A stretch of 20,919 bases of DNA from Salpingoeca rosetta. Taxonomy: Eukaryota > Opisthokonta > Choanoflagellata > Craspedida > Salpingoecidae. A model generated the notes under the pieces. It saw only the letters and a program-made list of their open reading frames with translations. It ran no database searches and was not told where the DNA came from. Each line of letters begins with the position of its first letter. Position 1 is the stretch's first letter. Location of the stretch: positions 1,169,202 through 1,190,120 of the forward strand of contig NW_004754921.1 of the NCBI RefSeq assembly GCF_000188695.1, written 5' to 3'. This document shows, in pieces, positions 9,907-19,400 of the stretch. The position numbers were made by a program, and so were the translations under genes.

Positions 9907-12074
9907 GTGCTGTGTGTTTGGTGTTATCCACTCATACGTTTGGTGTTGCCATTGCAATATAGTCACTCCTGCATGCCATCGCTCACCATCCCCCAAACTC
10001 ACCATCACCATCACCATCACCATCACCATCACCATCACCATCCCATACCGCACCACCAGTACGGCGCCCAGCTTGAGCGGGATCGCATCCAATCTCTCGT
10101 CTTCTCTGGCGCCCTCACCTTCGACAACACGGAGAAGTGGCTCGCAGCCGCTGTCAGGTACGGCCACCGCGATCGTTCTTTGCTGCTGCAATGCTGTGTT
10201 GTTGAGCTATTCTTGGTGTGACGGTGGCATTGTTCCCATGTTATGTCATCGTGGTTGCGCTGTTCCACACAGGCTTGCACACCCAAACCTGCACCCACAA
10301 ACACAGACACACACACACGCATACATTCACTGAACATGTGTCTGCTTATTCTCACCGCGCCCGCAACACCTGTCTTTGCTCTCGCCTGGCTATACAGTGA
10401 GGCTGGTGTGTGTGCAAGCGAGCCCTATGTGGCGGCGACAACAAACACGCTCGAGTCAACAGCAGAGGCGGCCCAGAAGATGACGTTTTCCGAACACTTT
10501 TTCGTGGCAACAGAGCGGCTGCTCTTCTCAAAGGAGTGCGACGATGCCTTTCCAGAGACGCTCGTGGTGCGTGCGTGCGTGTGTGTGTGTGTTTGTGTGT
10601 GTTTGTGTTTGTGTGTGTGTGTGTGTGTGTGCGTGTGTATGTGTGTGTGTGTATGTGTGTGTATATGTGTGTGCGTGTGCGTGTGCGTGTGTGCGCGCGT
10701 GTGTGTGTGCGTGCGTGTGTATGTGTATGTGTTACTTTGATTGCGATGTTGTGTGCATGTGTGCGTGCGTGTGTGCTCAAGTTGCACCTTGTGTGCTTCG
10801 TTGTATCGTCCTCTTCATCCTCACAACTTCACCCCCTCCCTACTGTCCTCACCAACATAAATCTCTCTTGTTCTCCCCCACCCCCTCTTCATTCCATTGC
10901 CAGGCGGATCAACCGCTCATCACAACAGCGCGGCAGGAGCTGAGTGCAATAGCACACACGTGCGCACTGTACACTCTCATTTCACACAAGGTGCACCGCA
11001 TCAAGCACAACCAGGACATTGCAAAGGTGCGCTCATCGCTGTGTTGTGACCCTGGTACTCATGCGTTGTTGTGTCATCACCTCCATGTACCGCTGTTCTT
11101 CTTTCCACAATTTCAACAACAGCCCCTGCCACCGCCTTTGCTTGCCTTCACACGCCGTGTTGTTCCGCCCTCTCATTCCCCACACACCCATCGCATCCCC
11201 TCATCATCGCCACACACTCGTCACCACACACTCGTCACCTCACGCACCAACGTTTCCACGCGTACAGGAGTTCCGGGAGCTGATGCTAGGCGCGTTCATG
11301 ACCGAGGGATGGACGAATGGTCTCGATGATTCATCGCACCGCCGCATGTGCACGTTTGCCATCAGCGCCATCAACAAACACCTGCAGCCCAAACTCACGC
11401 AAGAGGAGGAGGCCCGCATCCGAGGTGTGTGTGTCTGTGTGTCTGTCTGTCTGTCTGTGTCTGTCTGCCTGTGTGTCTGCCTATGTGTGTGTGTCCGTCT
11501 GTGTCTGTGTGTGTGTGTGTGTCTGTGTCTGTGTCTGTGTCTGTGCGTGTCTGTCTGTGTGTGTGTGTCTGTGTGTGTGTCTGTGCGTGTTTGAATTGAA
11601 GAAGGGCTGTGGTTTTCACTGTGTCCTCGTCTCACCTTCCATTTATCCTCCTTCCGGTTCCCCCCTCTCTCTATCTCTGTGTGTGTCTCTCTTTTGTCGC
11701 TCTGCATTCAGACGTGTGTCTCTCTTTTGTCGCTCTGCATTCAGACGAGCCGTTTGGCGCCGGCGCCCCCGTCCGCCCTCCTCACCAAGCGCGTGCGCGA
11801 TGAATACCGCCGCGTCATCCGCGCACCATCTCCAACGCAGGCCGGCCTTCGCGCCAACAACGGCCTTGACCTGTGCAGCCCGCGCCTGCACGCCGTGTTC
11901 CTTCGCCTCGCACGTGCGTTTGACCACAACCGCCACGTGTACGCGGCCGTGTACGACGGCATCATTGCCAATGCGGTGCAGCCGCCATCACCAGCCTCAG
12001 CTGCCACAGCCTCGACAACAGCAGCAACAACAACGACAACAACAAAGGCGAATGACAAGGGCAGCGCCAACTGA
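5853..12074 (+). CDS. TCP11-domain (T-complex protein 11-like) protein with IQ-like motif, 12 exons, ~1114 aa
   Basis: Exons: 5853-5962, 6181-6549, 6838-7419, 7657-7912, 8243-8334, 8522-9461, 9723-9839, 10060-10157, 10398-10566, 10904-11026, 11268-11426, 11745-12074. All phases agree. Residues 37-160 are Arg/Gln/Lys-rich and probably coiled coil ([20 protein letters not shown]). An IQ-like helix, [16 protein letters not shown], is at about 164-179. A poly-Ala/Thr tract and a second helical part ([18 protein letters not shown], about 354) follow. Exon 6 starts with a Ser/Thr-rich acidic linker. The TCP11 domain runs from about residue 612 to 1090: [16 protein letters not shown], then [53 protein letters not shown] and [20 protein letters not shown], each matching TCP11 family blocks in order. 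Relatives include mammalian TCP11 (sperm motility) and yeast Sok1 (cAMP/PKA-linked); biochemical activity is not known. The first intron appears to be GC-AG. The exon 11 donor lies inside a GT tract, and the exon 12 acceptor is duplicated. The Met at 5853 is the first ATG in the open frame. Confidence 0.92.
5963..6180 (+). other. Probable GC-AG intron 1 of the TCP11 gene
   Basis: Exon 1 ends GCAAG followed by GCATGT, close to the GC-donor consensus AG|GCAAGT. The acceptor is GTATGCAG at 6180. This junction gives phase 2 and reads ...ERFARKPEPLT. The nearby GT donor (CAT|GTATGG, 5967) would break the frame with this acceptor. Confidence 0.6.
8153..8218 (+). repeat. (CA)n tract before the acceptor in TCP11 intron 4
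   Basis: About 33 CA units lie 25 bases upstream of the exon 5 acceptor at 8242. The same intron opens with GT and CTGTGTGT tracts (7913-8057), so its two halves are complementary. Confidence 0.95.
9866..9902 (+). repeat. (GT)n tract in TCP11 intron 7
   Basis: A near-pure GT run 27 bases after the GTAGCC donor at 9840. Confidence 0.9.
10000..10042 (+). repeat. (CATCAC)n hexanucleotide repeat before the exon 8 acceptor
   Basis: About seven CATCAC units end 17 bases before the CCACCAG acceptor at 10059. They would encode poly-His if retained, but the exon 8 start is fixed by alignment of [18 protein letters not shown] to TCP11 without gap, so the repeat is intronic and takes the place of a normal pyrimidine tract. 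Confidence 0.85.
10567..10735 (+). repeat. GT/GC/TA-variant dinucleotide tract in TCP11 intron 9
   Basis: Starts at the GTGCGT donor and continues for about 170 bases of GT with CG and TA variants. A second, in-frame donor (CTC|GTGGTG) lies three bases upstream; the downstream one keeps a Val at the family position after FPETL. Confidence 0.85.
11425..11592 (+). repeat. GT/CTGT repeat tract at the TCP11 exon 11 donor
   Basis: A run of GT and CTGT units begins at the last codon of exon 11. GT dinucleotides at 11425, 11427 and 11429 are all possible donors in different phases, and only 11427 (GGT|GTGTGT) keeps frame with exon 12. Confidence 0.85.
11681..11746 (+). repeat. Perfect 33-base tandem duplication containing the exon 12 splice acceptor
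   Basis: Bases 11681-11713 and 11714-11746 are identical. Each copy holds a pyrimidine tract and the acceptor GCATTCAG|AC, giving acceptors at 11711 and 11744. Because 33 is a multiple of three, use of the first acceptor would add 11 in-frame residues ([11 protein letters not shown]) without a stop. Confidence 0.9.
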
Positions 12075-12676
12075 TGTGTTCGTGCTGATGCGCCTCTCTG
12101 CACTTGCTTGGCTGCGGGTTTTTCGTTTTGCTTTTGATTGTTCTCCTATGGGTGTGTGCTGTTGTGTGCTGCTGTGATTGTTCATACATTTCTGTTCACC
12201 TACGTGCTGTGCTGTTGAGTTTTCCCACTTGCCTGGTTTGATGGTTGCATGTCCTTGTTTTCCAACTCTCAAAGTGTGGTTGCTTAATCCCAATACAACG
12301 TAACGAGAGGACAGGAGAAGAGAAGAAAAGAGAAGAGAAGAGAAGAGAAGAGAAGAGAAGAGAAGAGAAGAGAAGAGAAGAGCAGCAAATCTGGTGCGAA
12401 TACGATAGAATGGAGGGGGGAGGGGGCAGGGTCGCATGTGCGCATTGGCTGAAACCGGCAACCAAGACACACGCAGCTACTGTGACCGCGGCATTAACAC
12501 ACGAAAAGAAAGATGTTCGCGCACGCACATGCACAACTGCACATACACACACACGCACGTGAATACATGAACACATGCACAACTGCACACAAACACACAT
12601 GCCCATGCACACACACACACACAACTGTGCGCACACACGCACACACACATGCAAACGCACACATCCAGCACGATTG
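12075..12676. other. Convergent intergenic region between the TCP11 gene and gene 4
   Basis: Holds both 3' UTRs. No AATAAA is obvious. It contains a GAAGA pentanucleotide tract (12314-12382) and CA-rich sequence (12518-12665) but no reading frame that looks coding. Confidence 0.6.
12314..12382 (+). repeat. (GAAGA)n homopurine pentanucleotide repeat
   Basis: About a dozen AGAAG units with one variant form a homopurine tract of nearly 70 bases, with more purine sequence before it (12303-12313). It is the only long non-GT/CA microsatellite outside coding sequence. Homopurine mirror-like tracts can form triplex DNA. Confidence 0.9.
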
Positions 12677-13808
12677 TCAGACGCGGGAAGAGGAGGAGAG
12701 GGAGCTGTCAAACGTTGGGTTGAGACCAGAGAATATGGACATGTTGGTGTCGCCGCCGCCGCCGCCGCTGCCGCCACTTTGCTGCTGCATCGTGTAGCGA
12801 TCAGAGGGTCGACGCGCACACTTGCACGCAATTACGCTGCCGATAATGGTGAGGACCAGGGCACCAGCGGAGGCAATGATCGCATACATGAGCCGGTTCG
12901 AGCTGCCGTTGTCATCTGGCGGTGTCTCCATCCCTTCGCTTGGCTCAGGCAGCGCCGTCACCGTGACACTGCCGCTTGCCTGAAGCGACAGCCGCAGTGA
13001 CGACAGCAGGCGTTCGCTCACCATCGCCTCCGTCACAGTTTGCTCACACCCACACCCGGCTGGCAACCCCACGATGTAGCGCACCTCTACCCCTGCGACA
13101 GCGCCCTGGCCCTCGTCATCATCGCCATCGCCTGCACCGCTGTCTGCCGTGCGTGTGGTCGACACAACATATGCCACAGACACGGCCGTGGAAGGCACGC
13201 CCGTGATACGCGCCACCACGGACAGAAACCGCGGGCTGGCGGCCTGGAAGGCGTCCTCACTCAGCCCAGGCACAAACAGCGTCGAAGCCAAGTAGCCGCT
13301 CAACGTCGCTACGCTGCTGGTACTCGTGGTGGTCATCACCAACGGCGTGGTGCTCGCTCCAATGGCGGTGGTGGTGGTCGTCGTCGTGCTGCCGGCATCT
13401 GCTGCTGTCGACGACGAACTTGCGGTACTGAAGCTACCATGCCCAGAGCCAGACCCCGTCATCGTGGACGTGGTCGACGGATCCATAGTCCTGTAGTCAA
13501 GACATTGAAGAGAAGCGCATGGCAATGGCACGCGAGAAAACGAACAAAAGCATGTGCGGGCGATAATGAGTGAGCTCGGCAGGAACAAAAGTACCACACA
13601 GCACAAGGGACAAAAGTCAACAACACAAACAAAAGGGGTGCATCACACGAACTCCCAACACCAACACCAGTACATCAAAAACACACACGTGTTAAAGAAA
13701 GACTTGGACATACTGTGCCATGGTCGTTGTCGGTGTTGAAACTACGGCAGCAGCAGCAACGACGGCCATCACCACAGCCCAGCCCAAGGAGGGGCGCGTC
13801 ATCGGCAT
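12677..13808 (-). CDS. Predicted type I single-pass membrane protein (2 exons, 302 aa)
   Basis: Exons: 13808-13714 and 13490-12677, joined in phase 2. Exon 1 gives a signal peptide: MPMTRPSLGWAVVMAVVAAA then AVVSTPTTTMA, with likely cleavage near residue 31. Residues 33-100 are Ser/Thr-rich and likely glycosylated. A compact extracellular domain follows (about 100-215), with FLSVVARITGVPSTAVSVAY and GVEVRYIVGLPAGCGCEQTV then LRLSLQASGSVTVTALPEPS. This alternating hydrophobic pattern is common in extracellular modules of protist surface proteins, but I cannot name the family. A transmembrane helix at about 232-253 (LMYAIIASAGALVLTIIGSV) is followed by KCARR as stop-transfer and a 47-residue Gly/Ser-rich tail with NPTF. 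A second in-frame Met lies two codons after the start. Function unknown. Confidence 0.72.
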
Positions 13809-13944
13809 CGTCTCGCGCACTGTAGAAAAATATTTGAAATCATTGCCAAACACCAAAATTTCTGCCGCCTCAAATTCAAATCCGGCTGTCTGCACGTCAA
13901 CAAGGAGCACACACGCACCACGCACCCAACGTCTGCCGCCGACC
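13809..13944. promoter_or_regulatory. Compact bidirectional promoter of gene 4 and the TPX2-like gene, with CHR-like elements
   Basis: Only 136 bases separate the two divergent start codons. This is an AT-richer island with TTTGAA at 13833-13838 and TTCAAA at 13875-13880, the core of the animal cell-cycle homology region (CHR), and TCTCGCGC at 13811-13818, one base from an E2F-type TTTCGCGC. Animal TPX2 genes are cell-cycle regulated through CHR sites. The short motifs could occur by chance. Confidence 0.4.
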
Positions 13945-14750
13945 ATGACGTCGAACACATATGAGTTTGATGCGCCGCAGTGGTTTGACCTGGGCCACTC
14001 CCACGTTTACAAGTGAGTAGCAAGGTGTTAGTCAGTAGGTGCTGTGCTTTGGCTGGTGCCTGTGGTCATCAGGAATGAAGGAACACAAGCAAGCAAAGAA
14101 GAATGAATGGACATGCACGATTGTCTTCATCACCTCACTCTACACTGTATGCGCCACATGTCGCACTGTTCCCCCCCCCCTCTCTCTTAACCTGTCGTTC
14201 AAAGGGATGAGCATCATGACTGGTTTCGACATCCACATGCCAGCCACGAGAGTGAGTTGTCCAAACACGAGACGGTATTGGAAGTGCCGTCGACTCTCCC
14301 ACGCACATGCATGCGCTGACGATTGCATCTGCTTGTGCTCGTGCTGTGCGCTTCGTTAATTGCAGCTGACACAAAGGTCACAAGCATGTCCGCCCTCATC
14401 TCACCACACACTCTTTCATACCTCAATTCACCTCGTTCCATCCCAACTCCGCTCCACTCTCATCTCTCATGTCAGAGGGAGCACAGCTTGGCCAATCACA
14501 GCGGACGCAGCGGGCACGGAGAAGAACGTCGCTCGGGCTTGGGTTGCGCAGCGCAGATGTGGAGGCACGGCGTGCGCGGCGAACGAGCGTTCGCACCGCT
14601 ACACTCTCAACCACCGCCACCCTTAACAGCACACAATCTGGCGAAGCCTTGCAGCCATCTGCAGCACCCACGGCACATGTCGTGACGCGGGGTGTAACTA
14701 ATACACCTGACAATGACGACCTGATTCAACAGGAACTGGCAAGATTACAC

Positions 14751-14782
<32 letters not shown>

Positions 14783-15641
14783 GCAGCACCAAGAATATGA
14801 GCAGGGCGCACAAAGTAGCAGCAACACGCCGCCAGCAGCAGAGCGTTCCCAGCCATCACACATGAACCAAATCCGTCGTCAAGCGACAAACAACTGCCCA
14901 GCAGCGTCCCCAGCAAGAACAGCTACGAAACGCGTGGACTCTCGCGTGCTCCGCGCTGTGCGTGAGAGTCTGTCTGGCCCTGACTCTCCTCTCCGGGCCA
15001 TGCGGTCAAGGCTCGCGCTTGCAGCCGCCATTTCGTCAGCTCGCGGGTCTCCGGCTGACCAACCGGACGCTGCGCCCTCATCACCGTCACCACCACAGTT
15101 TCCCGCTTCGTCATCTCCGCCGCTTGCGCCAGCCACAAGCGCCACAACAACAACAACATCAAGCGCAAGCGTGGCGTTGTCATCATCACAGCTATCAAGA
15201 CGCGCTGCGAGCGATGCTGCTGCTGTGAACAAGGCGTCGCGTCGGCAGCGGCGGTCTCTTGTCGCATCTGCACGCACAGTACTAAGCAAGAGCGGCGGCA
15301 GCACAGATGACACGAGCACGTCCACGTCACTGATGATGGCGGATGGCGCGCGCGCGCACGACAAGGAGAACACACACAGACGCGTCAGCATCACGTCTGA
15401 GCGCACGCGCACGCTCAAACCTGACAGAGACAGGCAACGCACAACAGGCACTGCACTGAACAGTTCCACAACATCATCATCGTCGCTTTCATCGGCAACA
15501 TCCTCCACCATCACGAGCGCGAAGATGAGGCGGCGGTCGGGTTTCACGCGCGTTCCACTTGGCAGCGCCAGCACCAACGCAGCGGCAACGGCTGCCACGG
15601 CTTCCAGGGTAAGTTGGAAGCCCGCACCGAACCAGGACGCT

Positions 15642-15690
<49 letters not shown>

Positions 15691-16118
15691 TCGTGCTGCG
15701 TATATCTTCGCTGTGAAACTGTAACACACGTGTGGTTGTCGTGCGGCTGCTTTGGTCAGGCGGCCGATGTGAAGCGGAGGATGGCGTCCTCAAGTGTGAT
15801 CGATCCGCGATCGCGACCGCCCGCCAAAACAGCGGCAGTGGAGACGTCGTCAGCCAAGGTGTGTGTGTGTATGTGTGGGTGTGTGTCTGTGTGTGTGTAT
15901 GTGTGGGTGTGTGTGTCTGTGTGTGTGATGTGTGTGTGACTTTCTGTCGCCTCACATCAGTACACTGCTGTTCGCTTGACACGCAGGCACGAACTTCCAG
16001 CCGCTCTCTTCGCCGTTCCCTCATTGGATCTGGGAGCACAACATCGTCGTCGTCATCTTCGTCATCATCGTGTCGGTACAACTTGAGGAGCTCTTCTCGC
16101 CGCTCCCTCGTGTCCTAA
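13945..16118 (+). CDS. TPX2-like spindle assembly factor (5 exons, 492 aa)
   Basis: Exons: 13945-14012, 14205-14251, 14476-15608, 15760-15858, 15987-16118; phases 2, 1, 0, 0 agree. The N-terminus, NTYEFDAPQWFDLGHSHVYK then DEHHDWFRHPH, has the two-part Aurora-A binding motif of TPX2: aromatic-x-aromatic-Asp-Ala-Pro (Y6, F8, D9-P11), then Trp-Phe (W29-F30). Human TPX2 uses Y8/Y10 and W34/F35. Plant TPX2 also has YEF(D/S)AP. The rest is basic and mostly disordered: a poly-Gln tract (14754-14789), Ser/Ala/Pro-rich linkers, a KEN box at residues 335-337 (15363-15371), and at least six RRxS/RRS-hydrophobic sites (RRTSL, RRTSV, RRSLV, RRSGF, RRSLI, RRSLV at the C-terminus). TPX2 activates Aurora A on spindle microtubules and is destroyed through APC/C. 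No clear C-terminal TPX2 repeat is visible and the protein is shorter than the human 747 residues. A different Aurora-binding protein is possible. A longer frame reaches upstream to 13720, but the Met at 13945 best suits the family. Confidence 0.7.
14171..14180 (+). repeat. C10 run in the pyrimidine tract of TPX2-like intron 1
   Basis: Ten C followed by TCTCTCTT form an unusually C-rich pyrimidine tract about 25 bases before the acceptor at 14204. Confidence 0.7.
15645..15687 (+). repeat. (GT)n tract in TPX2-like intron 3
   Basis: Near-pure GT repeat starting 36 bases after the GTAAGT donor at 15609. Confidence 0.9.
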
Positions 16119-16123
16119 AACTC

Positions 16124-16201
<78 letters not shown>

Positions 16202-16481
16202 AAGGTATTTGTCACGGAGGCGTCAGTTCCCGCCTTTTTTTTTTTTTTTTTGCTGATCACTGTTACCCACGTTGGTCATCATCGTCTGTCCGTTGTTTCT
16301 TCACAACTACAAATCGGACCACAAACAATGTCACACAGCCTGAGCAACACGTCGTTCAATCTCCATATGTACACATGGATGAGAGGGGAAAAAGTGGGCG
16401 TTTCAACAATGGCCCAGCCACATGCGTTTTTTGCGTGTATGTGTGCATGTGTATGCATGTGTGTATATGTGCACTTGTTGG
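16119..16481. other. Convergent intergenic region between the TPX2-like gene and SEC5
   Basis: The two stop codons are 363 bases apart. The region holds a GT microsatellite starting about six bases after the TPX2-like stop (16124-16197), a run of about 17 T (16235-16251) and otherwise non-coding sequence. No AATAAA is seen on either strand near the stops. Confidence 0.6.
16124..16197 (+). repeat. (GT)n microsatellite just after the TPX2-like stop codon
   Basis: About 37 GT units. In the TPX2-like transcript this would be the start of the 3' UTR or of a UTR intron. Confidence 0.95.
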
Positions 16482-19400
16482 CTACACCTCGACATCGGAA
16501 TCTGAGAGATCGGAGTCCTGCTGCATGAGGCAGTGGAGATGCACGCGTGACCGCCGCATGAACGCGTCCACCGCTGCCTCAATCTCCCTGCAGCACCAGC
16601 ACCAACATCAGTATCAGCAGAGGTGATGGTGAGAACGGCATGAAATACAGGTTCGCATGCATGTGTCCAACAGCATGGAACCACACACATACACACACAT
16701 CTACAAGTGCAAACACACACATGCGTGCACGTTGAGCATACGCACGCTGAGATGGTGAGGGGTGGCGCCGCTGCTGTTGGAGAGTGGCGACCAGGCGTTG
16801 GCAGCTGGCGGCCTGGTGCGGAGGTGGGTGAGAGGGAGGATGAGAGATGGAGGTTCATGCAGTCAGTTGAACATGCACGCAGCGATACACGAGTGTATCA
16901 TAGCAACTACAGCTTGTCACACGCAAACAAACACACAAACAAACACACACACAAACACACACAACCACCTCTGCTGCTGCTGCTGCCGCCGCCGCTGCTG
17001 CTGTTTCGCTTTGCCTTTGCCGCCTTTGACGCCAACACCTTGAGAACACCCGACCAGAGGCTCGTCTCGTTGTCAAACGCGTGCAGAACACGCTGGAACA
17101 CAACAACTTCCGCGTGCAGCTGTTGAGTGTTGTTTGGTGGGGTGGGGAGAGGTCCGTGTGTGTGAAACCGAGAAAAACATGGCATGCGCAGCACGAGAAT
17201 GAAAGTCGAAACATCATGTACACAAAAAGCACACACATAAACACACACACACACGCGCGCGCGCGCGCAACAAACAAACAACCAAACCTGCGTAATAACG
17301 CGGGGAGGGGCGCCGACAACTTGACGCACGGCCTGTAACATGCCCGTACTCAGCTGCTCCGTGATCGCAGCCAGAATGCGCCCGGTGAACCTGCAGATGC
17401 AGGATTGGAGGAATTGAAGGAGGGAATGTGTGTGGATGCATGTGTGTGTGTGTGTGTGTGAACGTGCTGGTGAGCTTGTGAGCCTAATACACGCCTCTTG
17501 CTCATGTCCATGCACATCAACGCACACATGCGTGCGTACACGTGCCACCACGTACCCTTTTGCCGTGTTTGTGATTTCGTGGTGGAGAAGAACGAGGTCG
17601 AAGAGAATCAGCATCACATACGGCCGAATCGCTGCAAGAAATTGAAACAACAGAGGAGATGAACGCACGCGGGGGAGCGACGTGATTGGAATGGTCAAGG
17701 ACAAAATAGACACTTGAAGCGGTAGATGACAGGCTGTCCGCACACATGGCACAAGCAACAAGATGCCAGGAAAGCGGATTGCGTGAGGCAAACACACAGG
17801 CAGACACATGTGCGTGTGTGCTGGCGTACAAAGTGTGGCCGGAAGACTCTTGAGGCCGGCTGCTGCGTTGTGACGGAGCTGGCAACACGGCGGCAGCAGT
17901 GGTGGTGGTGGATGTGGCGGCGGCGGTGGCGGTGAATGATGTGAGAATGATGGCAGTGACCGCCATCCATCACACACAAGGGACTGCATGGATGCATGCA
18001 CACACATTTACAGACATGCACACACGTACAAACAAGAACACGCAAACGCACACACACACGCACACACACAGCGACGCGCCACCTAGATATCCCCATTGGT
18101 AGATGACAGGCTGTCCGCACACATGGCACAAGCAACAAGATGCCAGGAAAGCGGATTGCGTGAGGCAAACACACAGGCAGACACATGTGCGTGTGTGCTG
18201 GCGTACAAAGTGTGGCCGGAAGACTCTTGAGGCCGGCTGCTGCGTTGTGACGGAGCTGGCAACACGGCGGCAGCAGTGGTGGTGGTGGATGTGGCGGCGG
18301 CGGTGGCGGTGAATGATGTGAGAATGATGGCAGTGACCGCCATCCATCACACACAAGGGACTGCATGGATGCATGCACACACATTTACAGACATGCACAC
18401 ACGTACAAACAAGAACACGCAAACGCACACACACACGCACACACACACGCACACACGCAAGCCTGTCGCCTCACGATAGTGACGAAGGACTGGGCCTGCA
18501 CATCTACCAACTTGTCCATGAGTCTGCGCTGAAGCTCAGAGTATTTCTCCAGCGTCGCCTACACCGCAAACATGACACAGGATTAGAGGCCATGTTAGCA
18601 GTGATACGGAGAGAGTTGGAATCCCAGACGATCACACACAATCACACACAATCACACACACACACACAATCACACACAATCACGCACAATCACAATCACA
18701 ATCACAATCACGCACGTCAAAGAGATCGCTGAGATCCACGCGCAGTTCGTCCAGGTCGGCGGTGAGGGTGCCGGCAACAACATCGCGGGTGTAGAACGTG
18801 TTGCTGATGATGCACAGCAGGCGGTGCTGCAGCGTGTGTATGCGTCGTGTCGTCTCATCAACGCCACTCGACACAGATCCACGATCCTCATCCAGCCCGC
18901 TCATCCTGATCAGGGGTGATGTGAGTAATGTGAGTTGAGAGCGCAGGACCGAACACTCGATGGGAATGCACACGCTGGCGTTCGCTCTCAAGCACAACAG
19001 GAGCCTAAGCCCATGTCTCCCCTCATCCACCGCTGGCCCCACACCAGCCGCGACCACCACCACAAACACCACAGCAAACACCATCACATCACCACCACAC
19101 TCAACGCACGATTGTGAGCGCGATGTGTGTGCAGGAACAGGCGCCATTGCCAGCTGCTCCAACACATCTGCAAACGACGAGAACGTCGACGACAGCAGCG
19201 CTTCCACGTTCACTTGGTCCTGGAGTGCAGGCATGGTGTGACGTGGTGGAGTGGGGGTGAGTCACAAAAGCGGCGTTGGTTCAAAATCAGATGCGATCGA
19301 TGCATGGGAAGAGCTTGAGTGGACAACGATGGGGTGAGATGAGGGCACACGCGAGTGCTGCAACCCCTCCCCCCCACACACACTACACACATACATACAT

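Noticed and set aside
10000..10059. Poly-His stretch as coding sequence of the TCP11 protein
   Set aside because: Exon 7 to exon 8 aligns to the family without a gap, and the His frame would need an acceptor in the wrong phase (ATATAG at 9962).
14879..16081. Minus-strand 400-residue frame
   Set aside because: It is the antisense of TPX2-like exon 3 and crosses its introns, including GT repeats. No family motifs are seen.
16907..18007. A 366-residue continuous minus-strand frame as a separate gene
   Set aside because: It contains four Sec5 exons in their correct frame joined by 3n stop-free introns. It is part of Sec5, not a separate gene.
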